Source: Polaribacter sp. (GTDB lineage: Bacteria; Bacteroidota; Bacteroidia; Flavobacteriales; Flavobacteriaceae). From it: DNA of 39,089 bases. The notes beneath the pieces are model-generated. The model was not told the DNA's origin. It did no database searches and worked only from the letters and a program-made list of their open reading frames with translations. Made by a program: the position numbers and the translations under genes. This document shows, in pieces, positions 1 to 7,809 of the stretch (position 1 is the first letter of the stretch; every line of letters starts with the position of its first letter). The stretch spans positions 1 to 39,089 of the forward strand of contig JAQWGI010000002.1 of assembly GCA_029238315.1 (NCBI GenBank). The letters are read 5' to 3'.

Positions 1-181
1 CCATGTAGCAGAGCAATTTACTGGTATACCAGGAGTTTTGGTTGATATTAAAGACACTATTAAAGGTTTTAATATGATTATGGATGGTGAGTTAGACAAA
101 TATCCAGAAGCTGCATTTAACTTAAGAGGATCAATTCAAGATGCAATTGATGCTGGAGAAAAAATGTTAGCAGAAGCTTAA
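1..181 (+). CDS. atpD: F1F0 ATP synthase subunit beta, C-terminal end (partial)
   Basis: Only the last 59 codons are in the window, read in the frame that starts at base 2 and ends with TAA at 179-181. The translation contains [15 protein letters not shown] and ends in GEKMLAEA, which is the typical C-terminal domain of the catalytic beta subunit. Beta subunits form the nucleotide-binding hexamer with alpha and make ATP on the cytoplasmic face of the membrane. The epsilon gene follows after 15 bases, so the two are surely co-transcribed; the rest of the gene lies to the left of the window. The identification rests on recognisable C-terminal sequence and the adjacent atpC. Confidence 0.95.
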   Translation, partial: HVAEQFTGIPGVLVDIKDTIKGFNMIMDGELDKYPEAAFNLRGSIQDAIDAGEKMLAEA

Positions 182-196
182 AAAAACTAAAGAATT

Positions 197-490
197 ATGT
201 TTTTAGAAATTGTAACACCAGAAGCTATCTTATTTTCATCAGAAGTTGATTCAATATCAGTTCCTGGAGTAGATGGAGAATTTCAAATGTTAAATAATCA
301 CGCACCTATTATTTCTATTTTAAAGAAAGGAACGGTTCAAATTCATACTCATACTCAAGAACATTTAGAGTTAGATGAATTAAGTGGAAAATTAGTGCCT
401 CATGCAGATGATGATAAGGTTTTAACATTAGAAATTAATTCTGGAACTATTGAAATGAAAGACAATAAAGTAATTTTATTGGCCGACTAG
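197..490 (+). CDS. atpC: F1F0 ATP synthase subunit epsilon, short form
   Basis: This 97-residue protein begins MFLEIVTPEAILFSSEVDSI and carries the beta-sandwich domain of the epsilon subunit, including PGVDGEFQMLNNHAP. Epsilon joins the central stalk to the c-ring and contacts gamma. The usual bacterial protein has about 130-140 residues with a C-terminal two-helix arm that can inhibit ATP hydrolysis. Here the protein ends right after the sandwich, so that arm is absent. Short forms are, to my knowledge, common in Bacteroidota. The gene directly follows atpD and is closed by a strong terminator 13 bases past its stop. Confidence 0.95.
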   Translation: MFLEIVTPEAILFSSEVDSISVPGVDGEFQMLNNHAPIISILKKGTVQIHTHTQEHLELDELSGKLVPHADDDKVLTLEINSGTIEMKDNKVILLAD

Positions 491-502
491 TTTTTATTAG
501 AT

Positions 503-538
503 AAAAAAAAGTCCTCATTTAATGAGGACTTTTTTTTT
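503..538 (+). terminator. Rho-independent terminator of the atp genes
   Basis: Arms gtcctcat (511-518) and atgaggac (522-529) form a hairpin with a three-base loop. It is preceded by eight A and followed by nine T, so transcription from atpDC should stop here. The A-rich left flank would also let it work on the other strand. Confidence 0.9.
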
Positions 539-640
539 GCCCTAATGTTAAAATTCAATAAATAATGCTCTTTAAAGTTTGATATCTTATTTCTTTTAAT
601 GAACTTTAACTTTTATATCTATAAACCAAACAATTAAATT

Positions 641-3127
641 ATGAAAAAAAGCACATTACTTTTGCTTTTTGTATTTGTTTCTAGCATTTCTTTTGCACAA
701 GAAGTACCAAAACCTAATTACAGACAAGCAGCAAAATATTCGCCAAAAAACTTAGCGAAATTAGTACACTCTACAACCGTAAGTCCGCATTGGCTAAAGA
801 AAGGAAATCGTTTTTGGTATCAATATAAAACTTCAGACGGCGCAAACTATTATATTGTTGATGCAGATAAAAAAACCAGAACGCAACTTTTTGATAATGT
901 TAAAATGGCAAAATGGTTAACAGAAATCACAAAAGATCCTTATGATGGTCAGCATTTACCTCGTTTAAATTTTAAATTTAATAAGGATGAAACAGCGATA
1001 CGTTTTAGAGTAACTTCTACAGAAGAAGTTCCGAAAATTGAAGAGGAGAAAGAAGAGGAAAAAGAAGGTGAAAAAGCGAAAAAGGGAAAACCTAAGATGG
1101 AAAAAAAAGTATATCACCTAGAGTATAGATTAGGTGGTAACGGATTAACCATTATTGACAATAAAAAAGACGAAAGAAAATGGAAACGTTGGGCAAATGT
1201 TGCTCCAGATAGTTCTATTGTTTTATTTTCTAAAAACTTTAACCTTTTTTGGATGGATAAAGCTAACTTTTTAAAAGCAGTTAAAGACGAAAAAGATTCA
1301 ACAATCGTTGAACATCAATGGACAAAAGATGGCGTTGAGAATTATGGTTATGGCGGTGGCGGAAGAGGTGAAAATAATGAGACAAAATTAAAAAATAAAG
1401 ACAACCGTAAAGGTGTATGGGGAACCTGGTCTCACGATTCGAAAAAATTTGTTTTTCAAAAATCAGATTCTAGACACATCAAAGATTTATGGGTAATTAA
1501 CTCTGTATCTAATAAAAGACCCGTTTTAGAAACGTATAAATATCATATGCCTGGAGAACCTGAGTTTTCTAAATCTGAGTTGATGATTTTTGATATACTC
1601 TCAAAGAAAATAACAAATGTTGCATTAGATACAGTTAAACAACAAAGTGTGTCTGTTTTTAGAGCGCCATCAGAACAATCTAGTAGAGATGATGAATTTA
1701 AACCATCATTATTACTATCAAAAAAAGGTAAATTATATTATAGTGTTATCAGTAGAGATCGTAAAAAATATGATATTTGTGTAGCCGATCTAGAAACAGG
1801 AACATCTAAAGTTTTAATTGAAGAGCGTTTCAATACCTATATAGAATCTAGACCATTAATATTATTTAACAATGAAACGGAAATGTTACATTGGGCAGAA
1901 CGAGATGGTTGGGCACATTTTTATCTTTATAGTGCTACCGGAAAACTTAAAAACCAAGTTACAAATGGAGATTATCATGTAGCAAATTTTGCTGGTTTAG
2001 ATGAAAAGACAAGAACACTTTATTTTACCGCAAATGGTGTTAGTAAAAGCCAAGACCCTTATTACGAGCACATGTATAAAGTAAATTTAAACGGATCTGG
2101 TATGCGTACTTTAAATCCTGGTGATTTTACTTCTACATCTAGTATGTCTGATTCTAACAAGTACTTTGTTACTAATTTTTCTAGAGTAAATACTGTACCG
2201 AAATCAGAATTACGTGCTGCAGATGGCAGGTTGATTATGAAATTAGAGGAAGCCGATTTATCGCAATTATTTGCAACCGGATATAAGTTCCCAGAACCTT
2301 TTAAGGTTAAAGCAGATGACGGAATTACAGATTTATACGGAGTAATGTATAAACCTTTTGATTTTGATGAAACAAAATCATACCCATTATTAGAATACGT
2401 ATATCCAGGGCCACAAACAGAATCTGTAAATAAATCATTCTCATACAGAATGGATCGATTAGATAGAATGGCACAAGTTGGTTTTGTGGTGATTACATTA
2501 GGAAATCGTGGTGGACATCCAGACAGATCTAAATGGTATCATAATTACGGTTATGGAAACTTAAGAGATTATGGATTGGCAGATAAAAAATATGTTGCAG
2601 AGCAATTAGCAAATACACACAACTATATTGACATTTCTAAAGTAGGAATTTACGGACACTCTGGTGGTGGATTTATGTCTACTGCAGCCATGTTAGTATA
2701 TCCAGATTTCTTTAAAGCAGCGGTTTCCTCTGCAGGAAATCACGACAATAATGTTTATAATTCTTGGTGGAGTGAAACACATCATGGTGTAAAAGAAGAA
2801 ATTGATGCTAAAGGAAATATAAGCTACAAATATAAAATTGACGATAACCAATCCTTAGCAAAAAACCTGAAAGGGAATTTAATGTTAATTCATGGTGATG
2901 TTGATAACAATGTACATCCGGCCGGAACAATTAGAATGGCAAATGAATTGATTAAGGCTAATAAGCGTTTTAAATTTATGTTAATGCCAGGACAAAGACA
3001 TGGTTTTGGTAGCATGACAGAATATTCTTTTTGGTTACGCGCAGATCACTTTAGTAAATTCTTTTTAGGGGAAGAAGCTACAAGTGTAGATATTACCGAA
3101 ATGAATAGAGATAACCCGAAGAATTAA
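641..3127 (+). CDS. Secreted S9 family prolyl oligopeptidase (DPP4-like)
   Basis: This 828-residue protein starts with a Sec signal peptide (cleavage probably after SFAQ), so it acts in the periplasm or outside. The N-terminal part has the repetitive beta-propeller look of the DPP IV N-terminal domain. The C-terminal 250 residues are the S9 alpha/beta hydrolase. The catalytic triad is visible: Ser674 in GHSGGG, Asp755 in HGDVDNNVH and His787 in GQRHGF. Such enzymes cleave short peptides after proline or alanine and serve peptide scavenging. Between about residues 132 and 157 there is a Glu/Lys-rich low-complexity insertion, and a Gly-rich stretch (YGYGGGGRG) follows further on. It is a single gene with its own terminator, convergent with the M61 peptidase. 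The exact cleavage preference cannot be read from the sequence. Confidence 0.93.
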   Translation: MKKSTLLLLFVFVSSISFAQEVPKPNYRQAAKYSPKNLAKLVHSTTVSPHWLKKGNRFWYQYKTSDGANYYIVDADKKTRTQLFDNVKMAKWLTEITKDPYDGQHLPRLNFKFNKDETAIRFRVTSTEEVPKIEEEKEEEKEGEKAKKGKPKMEKKVYHLEYRLGGNGLTIIDNKKDERKWKRWANVAPDSSIVLFSKNFNLFWMDKANFLKAVKDEKDSTIVEHQWTKDGVENYGYGGGGRGENNETKLKNKDNRKGVWGTWSHDSKKFVFQKSDSRHIKDLWVINSVSNKRPVLETYKYHMPGEPEFSKSELMIFDILSKKITNVALDTVKQQSVSVFRAPSEQSSRDDEFKPSLLLSKKGKLYYSVISRDRKKYDICVADLETGTSKVLIEERFNTYIESRPLILFNNETEMLHWAERDGWAHFYLYSATGKLKNQVTNGDYHVANFAGLDEKTRTLYFTANGVSKSQDPYYEHMYKVNLNGSGMRTLNPGDFTSTSSMSDSNKYFVTNFSRVNTVPKSELRAADGRLIMKLEEADLSQLFATGYKFPEPFKVKADDGITDLYGVMYKPFDFDETKSYPLLEYVYPGPQTESVNKSFSYRMDRLDRMAQVGFVVITLGNRGGHPDRSKWYHNYGYGNLRDYGLADKKYVAEQLANTHNYIDISKVGIYGHSGGGFMSTAAMLVYPDFFKAAVSSAGNHDNNVYNSWWSETHHGVKEEIDAKGNISYKYKIDDNQSLAKNLKGNLMLIHGDVDNNVHPAGTIRMANELIKANKRFKFMLMPGQRHGFGSMTEYSFWLRADHFSKFFLGEEATSVDITEMNRDNPKN

Positions 3128-3146
3128 TTTTTTTATTTTAAAAACT

Positions 3147-3175
3147 AAAAACGCCGAGCATTGCTCGGCGTTTTT
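3147..3175. terminator. Bidirectional terminator between two peptidase genes
   Basis: A GC-rich stem, acgccgagc (3151-3159) with gctcggcgt (3163-3171), is flanked by four A on the left and at least five T on the right. It sits between convergent genes ending at 3127 and 3195 and can serve both. Confidence 0.9.
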
Positions 3176-3194
3176 TATGTTAAGTGTTTAGGTA

Positions 3195-4997
3195 TTACTT
3201 TTTATCTAACCAAGATTTTCTGCTATTCAACATTTCTGGTGAAATCTCTAAACCGGCTTTTTCAAAAGTTGTTATTGTATATGTAGGATCTTTTATTAGC
3301 TTAGTTTTAATTGTTCTTAATTGGTTGAATCTGCTAAATTGAATGGTAATTTCATCTCCAATTTTATAGTTTTCTAAAATAGAATTTACCGAGTTTCTAT
3401 TTCCTACAACATGGTTGTCAATTGTAATAATTTTATCTCCAGAATTAATACCTGCATTATAAGCTGGACTTCCAATTTGTGGATTATTTTTTACAACTCC
3501 GTTTGAAGTTGAAGCGCCAAAAAACACATTACTGCTATTTTGATTTAATACTATACCAACTTTTTTAAATAAAGTTTTATAATCTGGCATGGCACTTTTG
3601 TAAATGAAATTGTTAAAGAAATAATCTCCAAAAAGTTTACCTGCATAAGTATTTAGTGTACTATTTAAATCTGCAACGGTATATGGTTTTTCTTTTTTCC
3701 CATAGGTTTTCCAAACCAATTTCATATAACCATCTAAGGTTAAATTTCCTGTTTCGTTACGCAAGGCTAAATCTAAAGCTAAACCTAAAACGCTTCCATA
3801 AGAATAGTAAGAAATAAATGTATTTTCTCTATTTACAGGGTCTATAGAAGTTGCAGCATCTACAAAAGGTGCTTGATAGCTCATTTCTATCGGATTAAAA
3901 AAAGATCTTCCTGGAGAGTTCCAAACATAGTTAAATGTTCCGGTTAAGCTATTGATATAGCTTTCTGGAGACATTAAACCTGCTCTCGCTAAAAATAAGT
4001 TTGTATAGTAACTTGTAAATCCTTCTGCAAACCATAACTCGCCACTCATATTTGCTTCTTCAAAAGAAAAAGGCTCTAAAGATTGTGGTCTAATTCGCTC
4101 TACATTCCAAGCATGAAAAAACTCATGAGAAACGGTTCCAATATTTCCTGTCATTCCACCATTTGCTAATGTTCTTGTACTGGTTAAAACAGTAGAGTTT
4201 CTGTGTTCCATTCCGTCTCCACTTGCATTGGGAACGTAACAAGCTAAGAATACATATTCGCCATAATCAAACTTTGGAAGCTCACCAAAAACAGCCATTT
4301 GTTGTAAAACAACTTTTTTAACGCTTTCAAAATATTGATCCGCTTCAGCTTCAGTTCCAACATTATGTAATGCTAGCTTTATTTTTAATTTTTCTCCGGC
4401 AGATTCAACATCAAAAGAACGCACTACATGATTACTTAATTCTGTAGGACTGTCCATAAAATACTGTAAGTTTGGAGCATAATAGGTATTGTCGAACATG
4501 GGTTTTAATTGCGTGGCAATTTTCCAATCTTTCCTTGGATTAAAAGTAATTTGAATTGGTGTTTCTTTTAAAGAAGTGGCAAACATAAATGTTGCCGGAA
4601 TGTTTAAATGCGCATGTGTTTCATCAATTTGCGCATAGGTTCCTCCGCCACGATTTGCAAACAACGTATACGTAACGTTTACGGTTCCATCATGATTGTC
4701 AACATCCCATTGATATGGATTTGGGCGTGTAATTTTTAAAGATTTTCCCTCGCTATCTGTTGCTTTTACATTGTAAACATTTTTAGCAAACTCATGAATG
4801 GCATATCTTCCAGGAGAAGTTCTACTCATTCTAAAAGAAAATTTTCCTGTTTTAATTTTAGTAAAAGAAACTTTTACTTCTGCTTCATGATGCACTGCAT
4901 TTGTGAAAGAAACATCATATTTAATATAGCTTTGCGCATTACTAATTGTAGTAATAAAAAGCGATATAACGAAGATTTTTAAAAATTGTATACGCAT
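3195..4997 (-). CDS. Secreted M61 family metallopeptidase with PDZ domain
   Basis: This 600-residue protein has a signal peptide ending near ISNAQS. It shows the M61 (glycyl aminopeptidase-like) layout: an N-terminal beta domain, then a thermolysin-type catalytic domain with zinc motif HEFFH at residues 291-295 and a likely third ligand, Glu325, in WFAEGFTSYY. A C-terminal PDZ domain of about 90 residues follows (GSPAYNAGINSGDKIITID). The protein should hydrolyse peptides in the periplasm, with the PDZ domain binding substrate ends. The -7 box at 5025-5032 gives a leader of about 20 bases. It stands alone, convergent with the S9 peptidase; the pair suggests peptide scavenging, which is inference. 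Confidence 0.92.
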   Translation of the reverse strand: MRIQFLKIFVISLFITTISNAQSYIKYDVSFTNAVHHEAEVKVSFTKIKTGKFSFRMSRTSPGRYAIHEFAKNVYNVKATDSEGKSLKITRPNPYQWDVDNHDGTVNVTYTLFANRGGGTYAQIDETHAHLNIPATFMFATSLKETPIQITFNPRKDWKIATQLKPMFDNTYYAPNLQYFMDSPTELSNHVVRSFDVESAGEKLKIKLALHNVGTEAEADQYFESVKKVVLQQMAVFGELPKFDYGEYVFLACYVPNASGDGMEHRNSTVLTSTRTLANGGMTGNIGTVSHEFFHAWNVERIRPQSLEPFSFEEANMSGELWFAEGFTSYYTNLFLARAGLMSPESYINSLTGTFNYVWNSPGRSFFNPIEMSYQAPFVDAATSIDPVNRENTFISYYSYGSVLGLALDLALRNETGNLTLDGYMKLVWKTYGKKEKPYTVADLNSTLNTYAGKLFGDYFFNNFIYKSAMPDYKTLFKKVGIVLNQNSSNVFFGASTSNGVVKNNPQIGSPAYNAGINSGDKIITIDNHVVGNRNSVNSILENYKIGDEITIQFSRFNQLRTIKTKLIKDPTYTITTFEKAGLEISPEMLNSRKSWLDKK

Positions 4998-5024
4998 TGA
5001 TTTTCGAATTTAAAATAGTTTATT

Positions 5025-5032
5025 CAAAACTA
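5025..5032 (-). promoter_or_regulatory. -7 box for the M61 peptidase gene
   Basis: Read on the minus strand this is TAGTTTTG, matching TAnnTTTG, 27 bases before the ATG at 4997. It lies in the short gap after the XRE gene, so the peptidase need not depend on the upstream operon. No clear -33 TTG is seen. Confidence 0.6.
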
Positions 5033-5043
5033 CATAAAATCTT

Positions 5044-5250
5044 CTAATCATTTACATATTCTAAAATATCTGATGGTTGACATTCTAACGCTTTACAAAT
5101 AGCTTCTAAAGTAGAAAAACGAACCGCTTTTGCTTTACCCGATTTTAAAATGGATAAGTTAGCGGTTGTGATACCAATAATTTCTGCCAAATCTTTACTT
5201 TTCATTTTTCGTTTGGCAAGCATTACATCTAAGTTTACAATAATTGCCAT
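5044..5250 (-). CDS. Small XRE (Cro/C1-type) transcriptional regulator
   Basis: This 68-residue protein is almost entirely one helix-turn-helix domain: KSKDLAEIIGITTANLSIL is the HTH core and LECQPSDILEYV the last helix. It resembles the YozG-like one-domain regulators often encoded beside DUF2975 membrane proteins, which is exactly the arrangement here. It is the last gene of a three-gene operon, starting two bases after the stop of the DUF2975 gene. Its target is probably its own operon promoter (near 6002-6029), as expected for this family. That is inference; no operator is obvious. Confidence 0.92.
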   Translation of the reverse strand: MAIIVNLDVMLAKRKMKSKDLAEIIGITTANLSILKSGKAKAVRFSTLEAICKALECQPSDILEYVND

Positions 5251-5252
5251 GG

Positions 5253-5768
5253 TTAAATTGTTAAATCGTTTTCAGATTGAATTTCTATTCCGCGTTTTAC
5301 AATTTGTGCAAAAATGAAGATGATGACAGACAAGAAAACAAAATCGCTTGAGAATAAATCCATTTCAAAGTTGTGTTTTTTTCCTATTAATTGCATGTGT
5401 GTATTGTGAACGATTGCAATAATCCACAAGTAGAAAATGCTTTTACTTATTTGTTGCATAAATTTTTGAACATGTACATTAAATGGTTGTTTTATGTCTA
5501 ATTTTCGTAATAATTGAATCACTAAATAAGCAATGTAAGCTTCAGTTGCAAAAAGCAATATTTTGTACCCAACAATAAAAGAATACTGTATAAAACTATA
5601 TTCTCTATATTCAAAAAGATTCATTCCTTCATATAAATCTTTTGAAATTTCTGCGTTATTGATACTTAAAAAATAAGTAAATAGTATTGCGCCGGCTTTA
5701 ATCATTAATCCGATAAATGCAAACCACGAAAACAACTTCATGACTTTTAATAGTTTTTCTGTTTTCAT
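5253..5768 (-). CDS. DUF2975 domain membrane protein
   Basis: This 171-residue hydrophobic protein has four predicted membrane segments (around residues 10-30, 55-80, 105-125 and 138-158). The order and pairing with a following XRE gene fit the DUF2975 family. The function of that family is unknown; a sensor or anti-regulator partner of the small HTH protein is a reasonable guess but is not shown by the sequence. It is the middle gene of the operon, starting four bases after the zinc-ribbon stop and ending two bases before the XRE start. This spacing suggests coupled translation. Confidence 0.85.
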   Translation of the reverse strand: MKTEKLLKVMKLFSWFAFIGLMIKAGAILFTYFLSINNAEISKDLYEGMNLFEYREYSFIQYSFIVGYKILLFATEAYIAYLVIQLLRKLDIKQPFNVHVQKFMQQISKSIFYLWIIAIVHNTHMQLIGKKHNFEMDLFSSDFVFLSVIIFIFAQIVKRGIEIQSENDLTI

Positions 5769-5772
5769 AATT

Positions 5773-5982
5773 TTATCTTTTATTCATAAACCAAAGTACA
5801 TGTCCGCAATTATCGCAGATATAGTTTTTTGCTTTTTTGTTTAACCAATCAAGATTAAAAAAAGACATTTTTGCAGTATTCATTAAAGTTTCTCGTTCCC
5901 AAAAAGTATCGTTGCTACAAACTGTGCACGTAAGTTTTTTTCCTTTTATGGTTTGTTGTTTTGATGTAGGTGTATTCGCCAT
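5773..5982 (-). CDS. Small zinc-ribbon protein
   Basis: This 69-residue soluble protein has two CxxC pairs, CTVC near residue 19 and CDNC near residue 56, arranged as a treble-clef or ribbon zinc site with about 35 residues between them. It resembles the small 'zinc ribbon' hypothetical proteins that sense or bind nucleic acid or other proteins, but no specific function is recognised. It is the first gene of the zinc ribbon / DUF2975 / XRE operon, 16-17 bases after the probable transcription start. Its consistent coupling to a membrane protein and a repressor would suit a small stress or membrane-sensing module. Confidence 0.8.
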   Translation of the reverse strand: MANTPTSKQQTIKGKKLTCTVCSNDTFWERETLMNTAKMSFFNLDWLNKKAKNYICDNCGHVLWFMNKR

Positions 5983-6001
5983 GTTGTATATTTTAACATT
6001 G

Positions 6002-6029
6002 CAAATATATAAAAATTATTGAAAAACAA
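6002..6029 (-). promoter_or_regulatory. Promoter of the zinc-ribbon / DUF2975 / XRE operon
   Basis: On the minus strand, TTG (6027-6029) and TATATTTG (6002-6009) are separated by 17 bases. This is a good match to the Bacteroidota TTG / TAnnTTTG promoter. The start codon is at 5982. Confidence 0.7.
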
Positions 6030-6055
6030 TAATAAATTATTTAAAAAGAATGATT

Positions 6056-6493
6056 TTATAGTTTTTTGATGACGCTTGTTACAATTCCCCAAATAACAAG
6101 ATTGTTCTCTTCGGTGATTTTAATTATCGGATAATCTGGGTTTTCTGGTTGTAACCAAACCTCGTCATTTTCTACTCGTAAACGTTTTACTGTAAACTCT
6201 CCATCTAAAAAGCAAACGGCAATTTTATTATTAGCTGGCTCAATGCTTCTGTCTATTACCAACAAATCATTATCGTTTAAACCAGCTCCAATCATAGATT
6301 GCCCGCTAACTTTTGCGAAAAAGGTGGCTTCTTTATTGGTAATTAATTCTTCATCTAAAGAGATTCTAGTTTCTTTAAAGTCATCTGCGGGAGAAGGAAA
6401 TCCGGCAGAAATTCCTGCGTCAATTAAAATAACACCTTCGCTTTGTGAAGGTTTTGGAGTAAAAAAAGTTAAGTTTTGAATAGTTTTAGTCAT
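6056..6493 (-). CDS. umuD: UmuD-like S24 self-cleaving subunit of DNA polymerase V
   Basis: This 145-residue protein is a UmuD homologue of the LexA/S24 family. The Ser-Lys dyad is Ser66 (SGQSM) and Lys103 (FTVKRL), and the probable self-cleavage bond is Ala30-Gly31 in SAGFPSP. All three sit six residues later than in E. coli UmuD (24/25, 60, 97), so the spacing is preserved. After RecA-stimulated cleavage the product joins UmuC for error-prone lesion bypass. Its ATG shares a base with the umuC stop, so umuD is translated after umuC, the reverse of the classical umuDC order. The gene is intact. Confidence 0.93.
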   Translation of the reverse strand: MTKTIQNLTFFTPKPSQSEGVILIDAGISAGFPSPADDFKETRISLDEELITNKEATFFAKVSGQSMIGAGLNDNDLLVIDRSIEPANNKIAVCFLDGEFTVKRLRVENDEVWLQPENPDYPIIKITEENNLVIWGIVTSVIKKL

Positions 6494-7752
6494 TATTTAA
6501 CAACAATTATATCATTAATATTTGTGGTGTATTTAGGCGATAGTCTTTCTTGACGCATTTTCCAGGTGCGCTTTAAGTCTTGATTTCCTAATTTAATTTT
6601 ATCTGCTTTAAAGCGTTTATTAACCTTATCTATAGCAGACATTAATGGTTTGTGCTTAGGGTTCTCTTGTAAAAATAAATTTAATTGATGATTATCTTTT
6701 GGCACTAAACCTGTAATAATAACACCTGCTTTTTTATACTGTATTCCTTTTTTAAACATCAATTTTGCTGCGTTTACTGCGGCTTTACTAATGGTTAACG
6801 TAGAGTCTGTTGGGTACGGAAAAACAATTGTTTTGCTCACCGAGTGTTGTGTTGCATCTTTTTTAAAACGATCACTTCGTAAAAACACAACAATCATATG
6901 ACAACTAGATTGTTGTTTTCTTAATTTTTCTGCACAATGAGAAGCAAAAGTAGAAACACGTTCTTTAATGTTTTCAATATCAGAAATTGTACTTTCAAAA
7001 CTTCGAGTGGTTGCTATTGATTTTTTAGAACTGATTTGACTTTCTAAACTAATTTTAGAAATACCTTGTAGCTCTTTTTTTAGTCTCCATTCTTTGATAG
7101 AGAAATTTTTTAAAATCCAATCATCAGAAAGTTGTGTAAAATCAAACGCATTTTTACATCCCTTTTCAACCAATCTTTTGTGTAGACGTCTACCAATTCC
7201 CCAAACATTTTCTAATGCAATCCATTTAATTGCTTTTATGCGTTTTTCTTCAGAATTAATGACATAAACGCCACCCGTTTCTTTTGGAAATTTACGTGCT
7301 ATTTTATTAGCAACTTTACTTAGTGCTTTTGTAGGTGCTACGCCAACACAAGTCGGAATTCCAGTCCATTTTAAAACACGGCTTCTAATTTGTGTTCCGT
7401 AATCTGTGAGGTTGTAATTTTCAAAACCCTTAAGTTCTAAAAAAGCTTCATCAATAGAGTATACTTCTGTGTCTGGAGAAAACTGACTTAGAATTTTCAT
7501 TACGCGAGCACTCATATCTCCGTACAATGGATAGTTAGAAGATAAAACAGTAATATTATTGGCTTTACAAAAGCGTTCCCATTTAAAAATGGGTGCGCCA
7601 AAAGGAAGTTGTATTGCCTTGGCTTCATCACTCATAGCAATTACACAACCATCATTATTGCTTAAAACAGCAACAGGTTTTCCTAGCAAATTTGGGTTAA
7701 AAACCCGTTCGCAAGAAGCATAAAAGTTATTACAATCTACCAAAGCATACAT
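6493..7752 (-). CDS. umuC: UmuC-like Y-family DNA polymerase V catalytic subunit
   Basis: I place the start at 7752, giving 419 residues and the family N-terminus MYALVDCNNFYASCERVF. A longer in-frame start at 7791 only adds a hydrophobic stretch unlike any homologue. Palm-domain signatures include Asp6 and YSIDEAFLEL with the catalytic Asp-Glu. Then come the helix-hairpin-helix thumb region (ENVWGIGRRL) and the little finger domain. The protein inserts nucleotides opposite damaged bases together with cleaved UmuD and RecA. It overlaps umuD by one base. I see no convincing LexA-type box in the 57 bases upstream, so regulation is unclear. Confidence 0.93.
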   Translation of the reverse strand: MYALVDCNNFYASCERVFNPNLLGKPVAVLSNNDGCVIAMSDEAKAIQLPFGAPIFKWERFCKANNITVLSSNYPLYGDMSARVMKILSQFSPDTEVYSIDEAFLELKGFENYNLTDYGTQIRSRVLKWTGIPTCVGVAPTKALSKVANKIARKFPKETGGVYVINSEEKRIKAIKWIALENVWGIGRRLHKRLVEKGCKNAFDFTQLSDDWILKNFSIKEWRLKKELQGISKISLESQISSKKSIATTRSFESTISDIENIKERVSTFASHCAEKLRKQQSSCHMIVVFLRSDRFKKDATQHSVSKTIVFPYPTDSTLTISKAAVNAAKLMFKKGIQYKKAGVIITGLVPKDNHQLNLFLQENPKHKPLMSAIDKVNKRFKADKIKLGNQDLKRTWKMRQERLSPKYTTNINDIIVVK

Positions 7753-7809
7753 GCCGATAAAAATATCAAAAAATAGAAGGCAAAAAGACATTGTTAATAT
7801 CTTAATATG

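Noticed and set aside
7753..7791. Upstream extension of umuC by 13 codons
   Set aside because: The added residues do not resemble Y-family polymerases, and MYALVDCNNFYASCERVF is the standard start.
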